Position numbers and translations under genes: made by a program
The notes under the pieces: model-generated
Databases searched by the model: none
What the model saw: the letters and a program-made list of their open reading frames with translations, nothing else
Told to the model about the DNA's origin: nothing
Assembly: GCF_002368335.1 (NCBI RefSeq)
Contig: NZ_AP018288.1
Location: forward strand, 6,577,221 to 6,641,220
DNA from: Nostoc sp. NIES-4103
GTDB taxonomy: Bacteria; Cyanobacteriota; Cyanobacteriia; Cyanobacteriales; Nostocaceae
Direction: 5' to 3'
Length of the DNA: 64,000 nt
Shown: positions 34,311-43,588 of the stretch, piece after piece
Numbering within the stretch: the first letter of the stretch is position 1
How the letters are laid out: each line of letters opens with the position of its first letter

Positions 34311-36377
34311 ATGCCAAAACAAATTATCATCGCTGAGCAGCATCAAATTGCTGCTGTGTTTTCTGAAGATCAAATACAAGAACTCGTTGTAGCCACAGGA
34401 CATCACCAAATAGGTGATATATATTTAGGTGTAGTAGAAAATGTATTACCTGGGATAGATGCGGCTTTTGTCAACATTGGTGATCCAGAACGCAACGGTT
34501 TTATTCATGTAACTGATTTGGGACCGTTAAAGCTGAAGCGAACAGCAGCAGCCATCACAGAATTATTGGCACCACAGCAAAAGGTGTTGGTGCAAGTAAT
34601 GAAGGAGCCAACAGGGACAAAAGGGCCGAGGCTCACTGGTAACATTACTTTACCAGGACGCTATGTTGTGTTGATGCCCTATGGTAGGGGTGTGAACTTG
34701 TCGCGGCGGATTAAGAGTGAAAACGAACGTAACCGCTTGCGGGCCCTGGCAATCTTGATCAAACCAGCGGGTATGGGTTTGCTAGTGCGTACCGAAGCCG
34801 AAGGCAAACCCGAAGAAGCGATTATGGAAGATCTGGAGGTGCTGCAAAAGCAATGGGAAGCGATTCAGCAAGAAGCCCATTCTACCCGTGCCCCAGCTTT
34901 GTTAAATCGAGACGATGACTTTATCCAGCGCGTATTGCGAGATATGTACGGTGCGGATGTGAATCGCATCGTTGTGGATTCCAGTACTGGCTTGAAGCGG
35001 GTCAAACAGTATTTGCAGAACTGGAGTGGCGGTCAGACACCACAAGGATTGTTAATTGACCATCACCGCGATCGCTCTCCGATTTTAGAATATTTCCGTA
35101 TCAATGCCGCCATTAGAGAAGCCCTCAAACCCAGAGTAGACTTACCTTCTGGCGGTTACATCATCATTGAACCAACTGAAGCATTAACCGTGATCGATGT
35201 CAACTCTGGTTCCTTTACGCGATCGGCAACAGCCAGAGAAACAGTTCTATGGACAAACTGTGAAGCAGCAACAGAAATTGCCCGTCAGTTACGGCTGCGG
35301 AATATTGCCGGTGTAATCGTCGTTGACTTCATTGATATGGAATCGCGACGTGACCAATTGCAGGTTCTAGAACACTTCAATAAAGCACTCAAAGCAGACA
35401 AAGCTCGTCCTCAGATTGCCCAACTAACCGAACTAGGTTTGGTAGAACTGACCCGCAAGCGCCAAGGTCAAAATATTTACGAATTGTTTGGCGAAACTTG
35501 CCCCACCTGTGGTGGTTTAGGACATGTTGTGCGTCTGCCTGGAGAAACTGAAAGCCGATTACCAACAACAGCAGAAATTCCAGAACGTTTTGTATCTCTG
35601 CCTCACAGAGAACCACGTCTACCAACTGCGCGAATTACGGAACCAAGAGAAACCTACGATACCTTTAGTGAAGGATTTGATGCCGATTCCGACTTGAGCG
35701 GCTTGAATTTAATTAATCATCCCAGCTATCAAGAACTTGGTGATCAGAACAAACGTACTACACGCACCCGTCGTAGACGCATTGGCATCAATGGGGGAAA
35801 TGGGAAAGATGAACCCCGGATTAGTACTAATCCACTGGGTTTTGACAATGAGCCAGACTTAGACTTAGATGGCGAAGCAGAACTGGGTACAACGCCAGAT
35901 ATTCCCTCACCCACCTTGGGCAAATCAGGTTGGACTGAACGGGCAGAACGTAACAAAGTAGTTACCAAGGTAGAACCAGTCAAACCAGTGGTAGAACCAC
36001 CGGAAATTAGAACTGTAGAAATGAGCCTAGAAGAGCAGGATGTTTTTGCCTTAATGGGAGTTTCGCCTCTAGTCAAGTTAGATCGCGAGGTCAAAAATCC
36101 CAAGTCCGTAATTATTAACATTGTCCAGCCTGGACAACAGCCAACTGTACCCACGGAATCAACAACAGACTCAGCTATTTCTGAAATAGACAATACTGAA
36201 GTCAAGACAAATACAGTACAAGCTGTAATCAAAGAGCCATCCTTGCCCGAAAATACATCTGAGCAAATAGAAATTGCACCTATTTCAGAGGAAAGTGAAG
36301 CAAATAGCACCACGACTGGTAGCCGCCGCCGCCGCCGTCGTTCCTCTGCGGTAGAGGATACGTCCTCTGAAGAGTAA
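34311..36377 (+). CDS. rne: Ribonuclease E/G
   Basis: The 688-residue protein has an S1 domain (about 35-120; IGDIYLGVVENVLPGIDAAFVNIG), the 5'-sensor/RNase H-like part and a DNase I-like catalytic region with D296 (VIDVNSG) and D339 (VVVDFIDM). The spacing of 43 residues is the same as D303/D346 of E. coli RNase E. The zinc-link is C397-x2-C400 (CPTCGG). The C-terminal about 250 residues are low-complexity and end in RRRRRRSSA, the arginine-rich tail that in cyanobacteria recruits PNPase. It initiates mRNA decay and RNA processing. rnhB follows on the same strand. Confidence 0.95.
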   Translation: MPKQIIIAEQHQIAAVFSEDQIQELVVATGHHQIGDIYLGVVENVLPGIDAAFVNIGDPERNGFIHVTDLGPLKLKRTAAAITELLAPQQKVLVQVMKEPTGTKGPRLTGNITLPGRYVVLMPYGRGVNLSRRIKSENERNRLRALAILIKPAGMGLLVRTEAEGKPEEAIMEDLEVLQKQWEAIQQEAHSTRAPALLNRDDDFIQRVLRDMYGADVNRIVVDSSTGLKRVKQYLQNWSGGQTPQGLLIDHHRDRSPILEYFRINAAIREALKPRVDLPSGGYIIIEPTEALTVIDVNSGSFTRSATARETVLWTNCEAATEIARQLRLRNIAGVIVVDFIDMESRRDQLQVLEHFNKALKADKARPQIAQLTELGLVELTRKRQGQNIYELFGETCPTCGGLGHVVRLPGETESRLPTTAEIPERFVSLPHREPRLPTARITEPRETYDTFSEGFDADSDLSGLNLINHPSYQELGDQNKRTTRTRRRRIGINGGNGKDEPRISTNPLGFDNEPDLDLDGEAELGTTPDIPSPTLGKSGWTERAERNKVVTKVEPVKPVVEPPEIRTVEMSLEEQDVFALMGVSPLVKLDREVKNPKSVIINIVQPGQQPTVPTESTTDSAISEIDNTEVKTNTVQAVIKEPSLPENTSEQIEIAPISEESEANSTTTGSRRRRRRSSAVEDTSSEE

Positions 36378-36436
36378 ATTAAAAATTAAAAATGCAAAAT
36401 TAAAAATTTTTAATTCTCAATTTTTAATTTTTAATT
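36378..36436. repeat. A/T-rich direct and inverted repeats (aaattaaaa type)
   Basis: Units of aattaaaaatt and complements fill the gap between rne and rnhB. They can fold as a hairpin around 36403-36422, so a role as a processing or pausing site is possible. Confidence 0.6.
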
Positions 36437-37063
36437 ATGTCAGTACTCAAGAGTGAATCGAGTTGGTTGGAATTGTCGCCCATGTCAGCTATTCCAGGGT
36501 TGGTAGCTGGCGTGGATGAAGTCGGGCGAGGTGCTTTATTTGGCCCCGTAGTTGCAGCAGCTGTGATCCTACCAGCTAGTGCTTTGAGCGAACTGATGGC
36601 AGCTAATATCAAAGACAGTAAAAAGCTGTCTAGTGTTCGTAGAACTCAGCTAGCACAGCAAATTTCCGTGCTGGCAATTGACTGGAAAATAGGTTTTGCT
36701 TCCACTGCCGAAATTGACCGAATAAATATTTTGCAGGCTACACTGTTAGCTATGAAGCGGGCTGTACAAAAGCTGAAGGTACAGCCAGAAATTTGTTTGG
36801 TTGATGGTAATCAGTTAGTCAAAGATTTGCTAGTGCCGCAACAAACAATAGTTAAAGGAGACGAGCGATCGCTTACTATTGCCGCAGCTAGTATTATGGC
36901 TAAAGTTTGGCGTGACGAGTTAGTGTTACGTCTAGCATCCAAGTATCCGATGTATGACTTAGCACGTAACAAAGGCTACGGCAGTCAAAAGCATTTGTTG
37001 GCATTGCGAGAATATGGCCCCTCACCCCTACATCGCAAGTCCTTTAGTCCCTGCCAAATTTAG
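36437..37063 (+). CDS. rnhB: Ribonuclease HII
   Basis: The 208-residue enzyme has VAGVDEVGRGALFGPVVAAAVIL (D27-E28 of the catalytic set), ISPEIC-like strand with LVDGNQL (third Asp) and AAASIMAKVWRDELV (fourth Asp). It cleaves RNA in RNA/DNA hybrids and at single ribonucleotides. The N-terminal 20 residues are additional; an ATG at residue 16 is an alternative start. It probably shares a transcript with rne. Confidence 0.94.
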   Translation: MSVLKSESSWLELSPMSAIPGLVAGVDEVGRGALFGPVVAAAVILPASALSELMAANIKDSKKLSSVRRTQLAQQISVLAIDWKIGFASTAEIDRINILQATLLAMKRAVQKLKVQPEICLVDGNQLVKDLLVPQQTIVKGDERSLTIAAASIMAKVWRDELVLRLASKYPMYDLARNKGYGSQKHLLALREYGPSPLHRKSFSPCQI

Positions 37064-37174
37064 TCCTGTGTGCTGAGTGAGGGAGATGAGAGGGATAAGG
37101 GGGATAATTCTTCACTCCTAACTCTTCACTCCTCACTCCTAACTTATAACTTCTATAACGTAGCAAATAAAACA

Positions 37175-37762
37175 TTACTCTAGATTCAAGATTGGTAGTT
37201 CAGTACTGTTATCATCTAGCGCTTTTTGTTTCGTTTGCAAAATTACCCACTTGCGATAGTCTACCAACAGTTGATGAAGCAATCTTTGCTTAACTGTCAA
37301 CAGCACACTCTTGAGTAAACCATTACCAGTAGCTTCTAAAATTGGTTTGGGAGTCAGAGAAAATGGCGGTGGCAGATCCACTTGTACTTCTAAATCAGCT
37401 TTTCCTTGCAGGCGCGTACCAGTACTTTGCTGGTAAGGAGACAAATGCCCCTGTAAATTGAGAGTAAAGCGCTGGTTAATATACTCTAGACCAACGATTT
37501 CACACGAGAGCGATCGCAAATAAATTATTCCATTTGATTCTGACCAGACTCTCATGTCTACAGTGGGTTGAATACTTACGGACATAAAAGCTAGAGGACG
37601 CATTTTTAAGCGAAATACTTCCTCAGAAAGCTGCTGAATACGGCTGCTGTCAACCAAGGCATTAACTAGACGTTGAGGCTGACGCAAGTAGTGCTGAATG
37701 GGAATAGGCTGTTGTGGCACAGCAATTTCTACCGATTGTGAGGCAGTAAACTTGGTAGCCAT
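37175..37762 (-). CDS. DUF1997 domain-containing protein
   Basis: The 195-residue soluble protein resembles DUF1997, a family of cyanobacteria and plastids with a START/polyketide-cyclase-like fold: QHYLRQPQRLVNALVDSSRIQQLSEEVFRLKMRPL in the N-terminal half, then long beta strands. No catalytic residue is obvious. It converges on rnhB; a tract of short repeats at about 37075-37150 lies between them. Function unknown. Confidence 0.8.
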   Translation of the reverse strand: MATKFTASQSVEIAVPQQPIPIQHYLRQPQRLVNALVDSSRIQQLSEEVFRLKMRPLAFMSVSIQPTVDMRVWSESNGIIYLRSLSCEIVGLEYINQRFTLNLQGHLSPYQQSTGTRLQGKADLEVQVDLPPPFSLTPKPILEATGNGLLKSVLLTVKQRLLHQLLVDYRKWVILQTKQKALDDNSTELPILNLE

Positions 37763-38217
37763 GAGTTCCTGGAAATAATTGTTTAATACTTCTATTATTA
37801 ATTAATTTATTATGTTTATTAATTTTAATTTACTAAAAACACTATTTATCTCGACTGATTTATTTTAAAAACTATATTTGTTTATAGTTATCATTCATCA
37901 TTGAGATAGTTTTATAAACTTTGTTTTACAACTTAAGAAAGATAAATTATAGCTGAAGTGATATCATGTCCGGTTGATTAGAAGTCAATTGCTTCGCTTC
38001 GCTCGCTGCGGACATATCACAAGTAGTTTAGCAGACATGATATGCTAAATAATTATTTAGCTTAAAAAATCATATTTAGTGTCAATTGTCAAGTGATTCG
38101 ACAAGACAGGTAGAGAAAGAAAAAGAATAAAGTATTAATTTTCCCTAGCCTCTGGGTTGCTTGTTAATTTAGTAACAGTCATTTACTATTTTTGATTGCA
38201 ACTGGTATGACATCGCG
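37763..38217. other. Intergenic with nested palindrome
   Basis: Very AT-rich 455 bp between divergent genes. At 37961-38043 a perfect 10-bp inverted repeat (atatcatgtc / gacatgatat) encloses a second inverted pair (gtccg / cggac) and a gcttcgcttcgctcgc core. This looks like a mobile palindrome inserted in an older one. No gene seen. Confidence 0.6.
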
Positions 38218-39945
38218 TTGATGAAGAATCACTATCATTTATTGCTAATGCTGCTATGGTTAGCTATTGGCACTGGTCTACGCTTTCTGCGTCTAGAATC
38301 TCTACCTCCTTGGACTGATGAGTGTGCAACGATTGTTTTTAGCTTGGGCAATAGTTTCCGCACAGTACCGCTGAACCAGTTTATTAGTTCAGATGTTCTA
38401 ATGCAGCCACTGCAACCTACTGCTAGTGCTGGAATCAGCGCTGTTATCCAACATCTGCTAAATGAAAGTACTCATCCTCCAGCCTATTTTGCGTTAGCCC
38501 ATTTCTGGATGCAATTATTTTCACCCACAGGGGAACTAGCTTCAATCTGGACAGCGCGATCGCTTAGTGCTTTATTGGGGGTTGCATCAATTCCTGCTAT
38601 GTTTGGCTTTGGCTATTTAGCCTTTGGTTCTAAGTCAGTCGGTCAACTGGCAGCAGCAATGATGGCAGTTTCTCCCTATGCTGTTTTTCTAGCTAGAGAA
38701 GCGCGTCATTACACTTTGGTAATTTTGCTAGTGATTGCTTCTCTATGTTGCTTTGTCAAAGCAATTGGGACTATCCATCGTCAAAAATCTTTGCCTATCT
38801 GGGTAGTATTAGCTTGGGTAGTAATCAACAGTTTAGGGGTAGCCACCCATTATTTTTTCATCCTAACTCTCTGTGCTGAAGGCTTTGTACTGCTGTGGCA
38901 AATATGGCGACAAATTCAGCACAGTAGAAGTGCTGACTTACACAGCCATTGGTGGCGTATTGCGGTAGTTACTTTAGGTACAGTGATTGGATGTCTTGTT
39001 TGGATACCAGCCATGAAAAGTATTCCTGGCAATGAACTGACAAACTGGGTTGCAAGTAGCAATCCTCATCTGAGATGGTTAGAACCAATAGGACGATTAC
39101 TACTTTGGGCTATGAGTATGCTGTTGCTGCTACCTTCAGCAATCACAAATTTACCTATGGTGATTGTGATTGTTTCTGGTTTAGTAACTTTATTGTTTTT
39201 GCTTTGGAGCTTACCTTATCTCACTTATGGGCTAAAAATACAGCAGCAACAGCCTGATACCTATCTAGCCATACAAATCTTGAGTGGGTATGTCATCGGT
39301 GCGATCGCTTTATGCCTGTGTTTTACCTACGGCTTAGGCAAGGATTTAACCTTGGCTGCTCGGTTCCAATTTATCTATGCACCAGTCATAATTTTACTTT
39401 TGAGTGCTGCATTAGCAGGCTGTTGGCATCAAGTAGAGAATTTAAACCAGTATAAACAAAAATTTTGGTTGTTTGTGAATGGCAAAGTTGCGGTCAGCAT
39501 CATTTGGCTGATGGCAATGCTGGGAGGGGTAACAGTAGTTTATCATCTGGGCTATTTGCAAAACCAACGACCTGACATCCTTGCTTCTTTGATCCAAAAA
39601 GTATCTCTAGAAAAAGTACTAATTGCTACTAACCACCTCCATCATGGGCAAACTGGTAGAATGATGGGGTTAGCTTGGGAATTCCCACACTTACCAGCCC
39701 AAAACTTGCAGTTTTTCTTAGCTCATCAAGACCCAGAGACTAAAGACTATAGCCAAGCTATGCAAGTGTTTAGTGAACAAATCTCTGAAATTCCACGACC
39801 TTTTGATTTATGGTTGGTTGAATTTCGCACTCCAGTAGATTTGGAATCTCAGCAATGTTTTCGTGACAACCAATATGGAAAATCTGCTGGCGAATACAGC
39901 TATAAACTATATCATTGTGTCACTCAAAACAATAATGGCTATTAA
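38218..39945 (+). CDS. Glycosyltransferase family 39-like membrane protein
   Basis: The 575-residue protein has about ten hydrophobic helices. The N-terminal segment GTGLRFLRLESLPPWTDECATIV carries the DE pair expected in the first periplasmic loop of GT-C enzymes (GT39/ArnT/PMT-like), and STHPPAYFALAHFWMQLF is the next conserved block. A C-terminal soluble part (about 465-575) follows the last helix. It would transfer a sugar from a polyprenyl-phosphate donor on the outer face of the inner membrane; donor and acceptor are unknown. Confidence 0.8.
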   Translation: MMKNHYHLLLMLLWLAIGTGLRFLRLESLPPWTDECATIVFSLGNSFRTVPLNQFISSDVLMQPLQPTASAGISAVIQHLLNESTHPPAYFALAHFWMQLFSPTGELASIWTARSLSALLGVASIPAMFGFGYLAFGSKSVGQLAAAMMAVSPYAVFLAREARHYTLVILLVIASLCCFVKAIGTIHRQKSLPIWVVLAWVVINSLGVATHYFFILTLCAEGFVLLWQIWRQIQHSRSADLHSHWWRIAVVTLGTVIGCLVWIPAMKSIPGNELTNWVASSNPHLRWLEPIGRLLLWAMSMLLLLPSAITNLPMVIVIVSGLVTLLFLLWSLPYLTYGLKIQQQQPDTYLAIQILSGYVIGAIALCLCFTYGLGKDLTLAARFQFIYAPVIILLLSAALAGCWHQVENLNQYKQKFWLFVNGKVAVSIIWLMAMLGGVTVVYHLGYLQNQRPDILASLIQKVSLEKVLIATNHLHHGQTGRMMGLAWEFPHLPAQNLQFFLAHQDPETKDYSQAMQVFSEQISEIPRPFDLWLVEFRTPVDLESQQCFRDNQYGKSAGEYSYKLYHCVTQNNNGY

Positions 39946-40025
39946 ACCAATCTTACTAATGAATAAAGGCTTGATTTTCCTAAGATATAGTCTATGGAGC
40001 TAACAGATAACTCAGGGTTAACTTT

Positions 40026-40904
40026 ATGACTTTATCCATTGCCCATTTAGGGCCTCGTGGCACTTACGCTGAACAAGCAGCTATTGTTTATGTTAATTTG
40101 CTAACCAAGAAGACGGGAATTGCAGCTACCTTATGCCCCTATCCTAGCATTGCCCAGTCACTCCAAGCTGTTGCTGTAGGACACACCCAACTCGCTGTTG
40201 TACCAGTGGAAAATTCTATTGAAGGGAGTGTAACTATGACAATGGATACTCTATGGCAGTTGGACAATTTGCGAATTCAATTGGCTTTGGTCATGCCCAT
40301 TGTCCATGCTTTTGTTTCCTGTGCTACTGGTTTAGATAACATTAAAACTGTTTATTCTCATCCGCAAGCTTTAGCACAATGTCAAGGCTGGTTAGAACGG
40401 TTTCTCCCTAGTGTGAAGTTGATTCCCACTAATTCCACGACGGAGCCGTTACAGCATTTAAAAAGTGATAACACCGCAGCAGTGATTACATCTAGCAGAG
40501 CTGCTCAGCTCTACAACCTGCCTATCTTAGCTAATGGGATTAACGATTATCCAGAAAACTGTACTCGCTTTTGGGTAGTTAGTCAGAGCAAAATAGAAGC
40601 AGACTACCATATATCATCAGCAAATGCTAGTCATACCTCCCTTGCTTTTACCGTACCTAGTAACATGCCAGGAGCGCTGGTCAAACCCCTGCAAGTATTT
40701 GCTCAATTAAATATTAACCTTAGCCGTATTGAATCACGCCCAACAAAGCGATCGCTCGGAGAATACTTATTTTTCATTGACCTAGAAGCAGACACCACCT
40801 CAGCACAAATGCAATCTGCTTTAGAACAATTGACTACCTACACAGAAGTCATTAAAATTTTTGGCAGCTACAATGTTTTGCCAATCAGCCCTCTGGAGTT
40901 ATAA
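40026..40904 (+). CDS. pheA: Prephenate dehydratase
   Basis: The 292-residue protein has a periplasmic-binding-like catalytic part (about 3-185; SIAHLGPRGTYAEQAA, VVPVENSIEGSV and NCTRFWVV with the catalytic Thr of the TRF motif). A C-terminal ACT domain follows (about 205-285; LVKPLQVFAQLNINLSRIESRPTK), where phenylalanine feedback inhibition occurs. It converts prephenate to phenylpyruvate. No chorismate mutase domain is fused. Convergent with the LON-domain gene, with a long hairpin between them. Confidence 0.94.
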   Translation: MTLSIAHLGPRGTYAEQAAIVYVNLLTKKTGIAATLCPYPSIAQSLQAVAVGHTQLAVVPVENSIEGSVTMTMDTLWQLDNLRIQLALVMPIVHAFVSCATGLDNIKTVYSHPQALAQCQGWLERFLPSVKLIPTNSTTEPLQHLKSDNTAAVITSSRAAQLYNLPILANGINDYPENCTRFWVVSQSKIEADYHISSANASHTSLAFTVPSNMPGALVKPLQVFAQLNINLSRIESRPTKRSLGEYLFFIDLEADTTSAQMQSALEQLTTYTEVIKIFGSYNVLPISPLEL

Positions 40905-40910
40905 ATCCGT

Positions 40911-40943
40911 AGTCAATAGTCCAAAACTTTTGGACTATTGACT
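40911..40943. terminator. Bidirectional hairpin between convergent genes
   Basis: A perfect 16-bp stem (agtcaatagtccaaaa and complement) with a one-base loop, placed between pheA and the LON-domain gene. A and T runs in the stem centre rather than a classic tract follow it, so termination is likely but not certain. Confidence 0.6.
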
Positions 40944-40949
40944 ATTGAC

Positions 40950-41600
40950 TCATGAGTTTTGATTAAAAGTATCTTTAAGAACAGAACGAGCCGCCAAGTG
41001 ATTACGAGTAGAAGTTAAAATTTCTGCTTCTCGTTCTAAACGAGCGGCAGTATCTTGCATTTCTAACAATGACTGCTGCTCTGCTGCTACACCATAGAGG
41101 TTGCTTGCCACCCAATAAGATAGCTCTGTTGGCAGATCAGGCAATTCTTCTGGCAGTTCTATATTTTGTTCAGTTAATTTAGCAGACAGACGCACAACAT
41201 CTCGTAGTAGTTGTTCTACATCATTTGCCAAAGGGCGCAAATCTTTAGTGGGCGATTGGTCTTCAATCCACTCTACTAAGCCCACACGGTAGGGCTTTTC
41301 ACGAACATACTCTAAAACACGAAACCTTTGCTGCCCCAATGTCAACATCTTCATCCGGTCATCTGGCAGTCGCTGGTAATGAATAATTTCTGCACAGCAA
41401 CCAACATTCGCAATTGTGCCTTTGACTGGATCAACCATTAACACTCCAAATCGGCGATCGCTCTCCAAAATCGTATTCATCATGATTCGGTAGCGAAATT
41501 CAAAGATGTGTAGGGGTAATGGTCTTGTGGGAAACAGAACTACTTCAGGTAACGGGAACAGAGGTAGTTCGCGGACTGCAATTTTAGAAGAAAATGTCAT
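40950..41600 (-). CDS. LON peptidase substrate-binding domain protein
   Basis: The 216-residue protein consists of a LON N-terminal (PUA-like) domain: RELPLFPLPEVVLFPTRPLPLHIFEFRYRIMM, then GRRFGVLMV-type strand and IANVGCCAEIIHYQRLPDDRMKMLTLGQQRF. A helical bundle with EEQLPDLP-type region follows. The ATPase and protease domains of Lon are absent, as in other stand-alone members in cyanobacteria. Role unknown. No transmembrane segment. Confidence 0.9.
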   Translation of the reverse strand: MTFSSKIAVRELPLFPLPEVVLFPTRPLPLHIFEFRYRIMMNTILESDRRFGVLMVDPVKGTIANVGCCAEIIHYQRLPDDRMKMLTLGQQRFRVLEYVREKPYRVGLVEWIEDQSPTKDLRPLANDVEQLLRDVVRLSAKLTEQNIELPEELPDLPTELSYWVASNLYGVAAEQQSLLEMQDTAARLEREAEILTSTRNHLAARSVLKDTFNQNS

Positions 41601-41693
41601 TTTTACCTTGGTATAATTTTAATCTTTAAAAATTTATTCTTCTCTGCTTTTCCCGTACTTTGTTTACATTCTATCATTTTGTTTCCCAGCCAA

Positions 41694-41725
41694 TAAAAAG
41701 CCCTGAAAGAAATTTCTTCAGGGCT
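41694..41725 (-). terminator. Intrinsic terminator after rpsJ
   Basis: A 9-bp stem (agccctgaa / ttcagggct) followed on the minus strand by ttttt. It lies 80 bp after the rpsJ stop codon and closes the ribosomal protein/elongation factor operon. Confidence 0.85.
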
Positions 41726-41804
41726 AGGTAAATATTGGTACAAGAGTCAATGGTCAATAGTTAAAACTATGGACTGTTGACTTTGGACTAAATAACATAA
41801 CTAA

Positions 41805-42122
41805 TTACAATTTGACTTCAATATCTACACCCGATGGCAAGTCTAGTTTCATCAAGGCATCAATAGTTTTAGACGAAGGCTGGTAAATGTCAATAATCCG
41901 GCGATGGGTGCGGGTTTCAAAGTGTTCGCGAGAATCTTTATCTACGTGAGGCGATCGCAGCACACAGTAGATTTTACGTTTTGTTGGTAAAGGAATCGGG
42001 CCTATAGCTGTGGCGTTAGTGCGGTTAGCTGTATCTACAATCTTCTCGCAAGATGTATCTAATAACCGACGGTCAAAAGCTTGTAAACGAATTCTAATCT
42101 TCTGCTGCTGTAGAGTTGCCAT
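41805..42122 (-). CDS. rpsJ: 30S ribosomal protein S10 (NusE)
   Basis: The 105-residue protein has the S10 pattern IRIRLQAFDRRLLDTSCEKIVDTA, GPIPLPTKRKIYCVLRSPHVDKDSREHFETRTHRRIIDIY and the C-terminal LMKLDLPSGVDIEVKL. It is a small-subunit head protein and antitermination partner of NusB. It follows tuf, as in other cyanobacteria, but a terminator-like hairpin and repeats lie in the 214-bp gap. Confidence 0.97.
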   Translation of the reverse strand: MATLQQQKIRIRLQAFDRRLLDTSCEKIVDTANRTNATAIGPIPLPTKRKIYCVLRSPHVDKDSREHFETRTHRRIIDIYQPSSKTIDALMKLDLPSGVDIEVKL

Positions 42123-42139
42123 CTTGAATTGTCCAGGTT

Positions 42140-42265
42140 CTGAGTTTTAAGGGGACTGGGTACTGGGGACTGGGTATTGGGTACTGGGAAATGGGGAAGA
42201 GATATAGTCATAAATCTAGTCAATCCCTAATCCCTAATACCCAATACCCAGTACTCAATCCCTTT
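42140..42265. repeat. Tandem repeats (ggggactgggta; ccctaat, cccaata)
   Basis: Heptamer-like units and their inverted counterparts (gggtactggg versus cccagtactc) lie between tuf and rpsJ. They could form a large hairpin. Confidence 0.75.
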
Positions 42266-42281
42266 ATAGAGGGAAGAGAAA

Positions 42282-42313
42282 GGAGCAGAGATTTATTTAA
42301 TTATCTCTGCTCC
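42282..42313 (-). terminator. Hairpin after tuf
   Basis: A perfect 10-bp stem (ggagcagaga / tctctgctcc) starts about 24 bp after the tuf stop codon. On the minus strand it is followed by tttctcttcc. It is a likely terminator or RNA 3'-end stabiliser. Confidence 0.7.
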
Positions 42314-42336
42314 TTGGTTATGAAATCAAAAAGGTG

Positions 42337-43566
42337 CTACTTGAGGATTTTAGCTACGACACCAGCACCGATAGTGCGACCGCCTTCGCGAATAGCGAAG
42401 CGCATTCCTTGCTCAATAGCGATCGGGCTGATCAATTCTATTGTCGCTTTGATGCGATCGCCTGGCATTACCATTTCCACCGCAGCGCCTTCATCAGATG
42501 TGAACGATTGGATAGTGCCGGTTACATCTGTTGTCCGTACATAGAACTGAGGACGGTAGCCTGGGAAAAATGGAGTCTTGCGACCACCTTCTCCTTCCTT
42601 AAGCACGTATATTTCGCCTTCAAATTGGGTATGAGGAGTAATGGAACCAGGTTTCGCTAGCACCATACCGCGCTCAACGTCTTCTTTTTTCAGACCACGC
42701 AAAAGTACACCTGCGTTATCCCCAGCGATACCTTCTTCGAGACTCTTCTTGAACATCTCGATCCCGGTGACGGTAGTACTACGAGTATCTCTAATACCAA
42801 TTAGCTCGACAGTCTCGTTAATTTTAATTTTGCCGCGTTCGATACGTCCAGTAGCTACAGTACCACGACCTGTAATGGTGAATACGTCTTCTACAGCCAT
42901 CAGGAAGGGCTTGTCTATATCACGTACTGGGTCAGGGATGTAAGAATCTACAGCGTCCATGAGTGCATAGATTTTATCTACCCACGGATTCTCTCCACGT
43001 TGAGTCTTAGGATTTGCGACCATCGCTTCGAGAGCTTGCAGACCTGAACCTCTAATGATGGGAATCTCATCACCATCAAAACCGTACTCAGTTAACAGTT
43101 CTCTCAGTTCTAGTTCCACCAACTCTAGCAGTTCTTCATCTTCCATCATGTCTTCCTTGTTTAAGAAGACTACTAGCTTAGGAACACCTACTTGACGTGC
43201 TAACAGAATGTGTTCACGAGTTTGGGGCATAGGGCCATCGGTAGCAGCAACTACAAGGATAGCTCCATCCATTTGGGCTGCACCTGTAATCATGTTTTTC
43301 ACATAGTCAGCGTGTCCTGGACAATCCACGTGAGCATAGTGCCGATTAGCGGTTTCATACTCTACGTGAGCTGTATTGATGGTAATACCCCGTGCCTTTT
43401 CTTCAGGAGCAGCATCGATCTGGTCGTATGCCTTGGCTACAGCTTGACCCAAAGCTGCCAAGGTCATGGTGATAGCTGCTGTTAATGTTGTTTTACCGTG
43501 GTCAACGTGGCCAATAGTACCGATGTTAACGTGGGGTTTAGTTCTTTCAAACTTTGCGCGTGCCAT
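42337..43566 (-). CDS. tuf: Elongation factor Tu
   Basis: The 409-residue GTPase has G1 GHVDHGKTTL, G3 DCPGHADYV, G4 NKEDM and the usual domains II and III (GRVERG-type GRIERGKIKINETVELIG; GYRPQFYVRTTDVTG). It delivers aminoacyl-tRNA to the ribosome. The N-terminal extra segment in GRGITI differs little from E. coli. The length of 409 is the standard cyanobacterial size. It is 22 bp downstream of fusA and certainly co-transcribed. Confidence 0.98.
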   Translation of the reverse strand: MARAKFERTKPHVNIGTIGHVDHGKTTLTAAITMTLAALGQAVAKAYDQIDAAPEEKARGITINTAHVEYETANRHYAHVDCPGHADYVKNMITGAAQMDGAILVVAATDGPMPQTREHILLARQVGVPKLVVFLNKEDMMEDEELLELVELELRELLTEYGFDGDEIPIIRGSGLQALEAMVANPKTQRGENPWVDKIYALMDAVDSYIPDPVRDIDKPFLMAVEDVFTITGRGTVATGRIERGKIKINETVELIGIRDTRSTTVTGIEMFKKSLEEGIAGDNAGVLLRGLKKEDVERGMVLAKPGSITPHTQFEGEIYVLKEGEGGRKTPFFPGYRPQFYVRTTDVTGTIQSFTSDEGAAVEMVMPGDRIKATIELISPIAIEQGMRFAIREGGRTIGAGVVAKILK

Positions 43567-43588
43567 GAATGCTCGTTTCCTTTTTTAA

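Noticed and set aside
35744..36313. 189-codon minus-strand frame opposite the 3' half of rne
   Set aside because: Antisense to the low-complexity C-terminal region of RNase E; Ser/Thr/Gly-rich and without any recognisable family.
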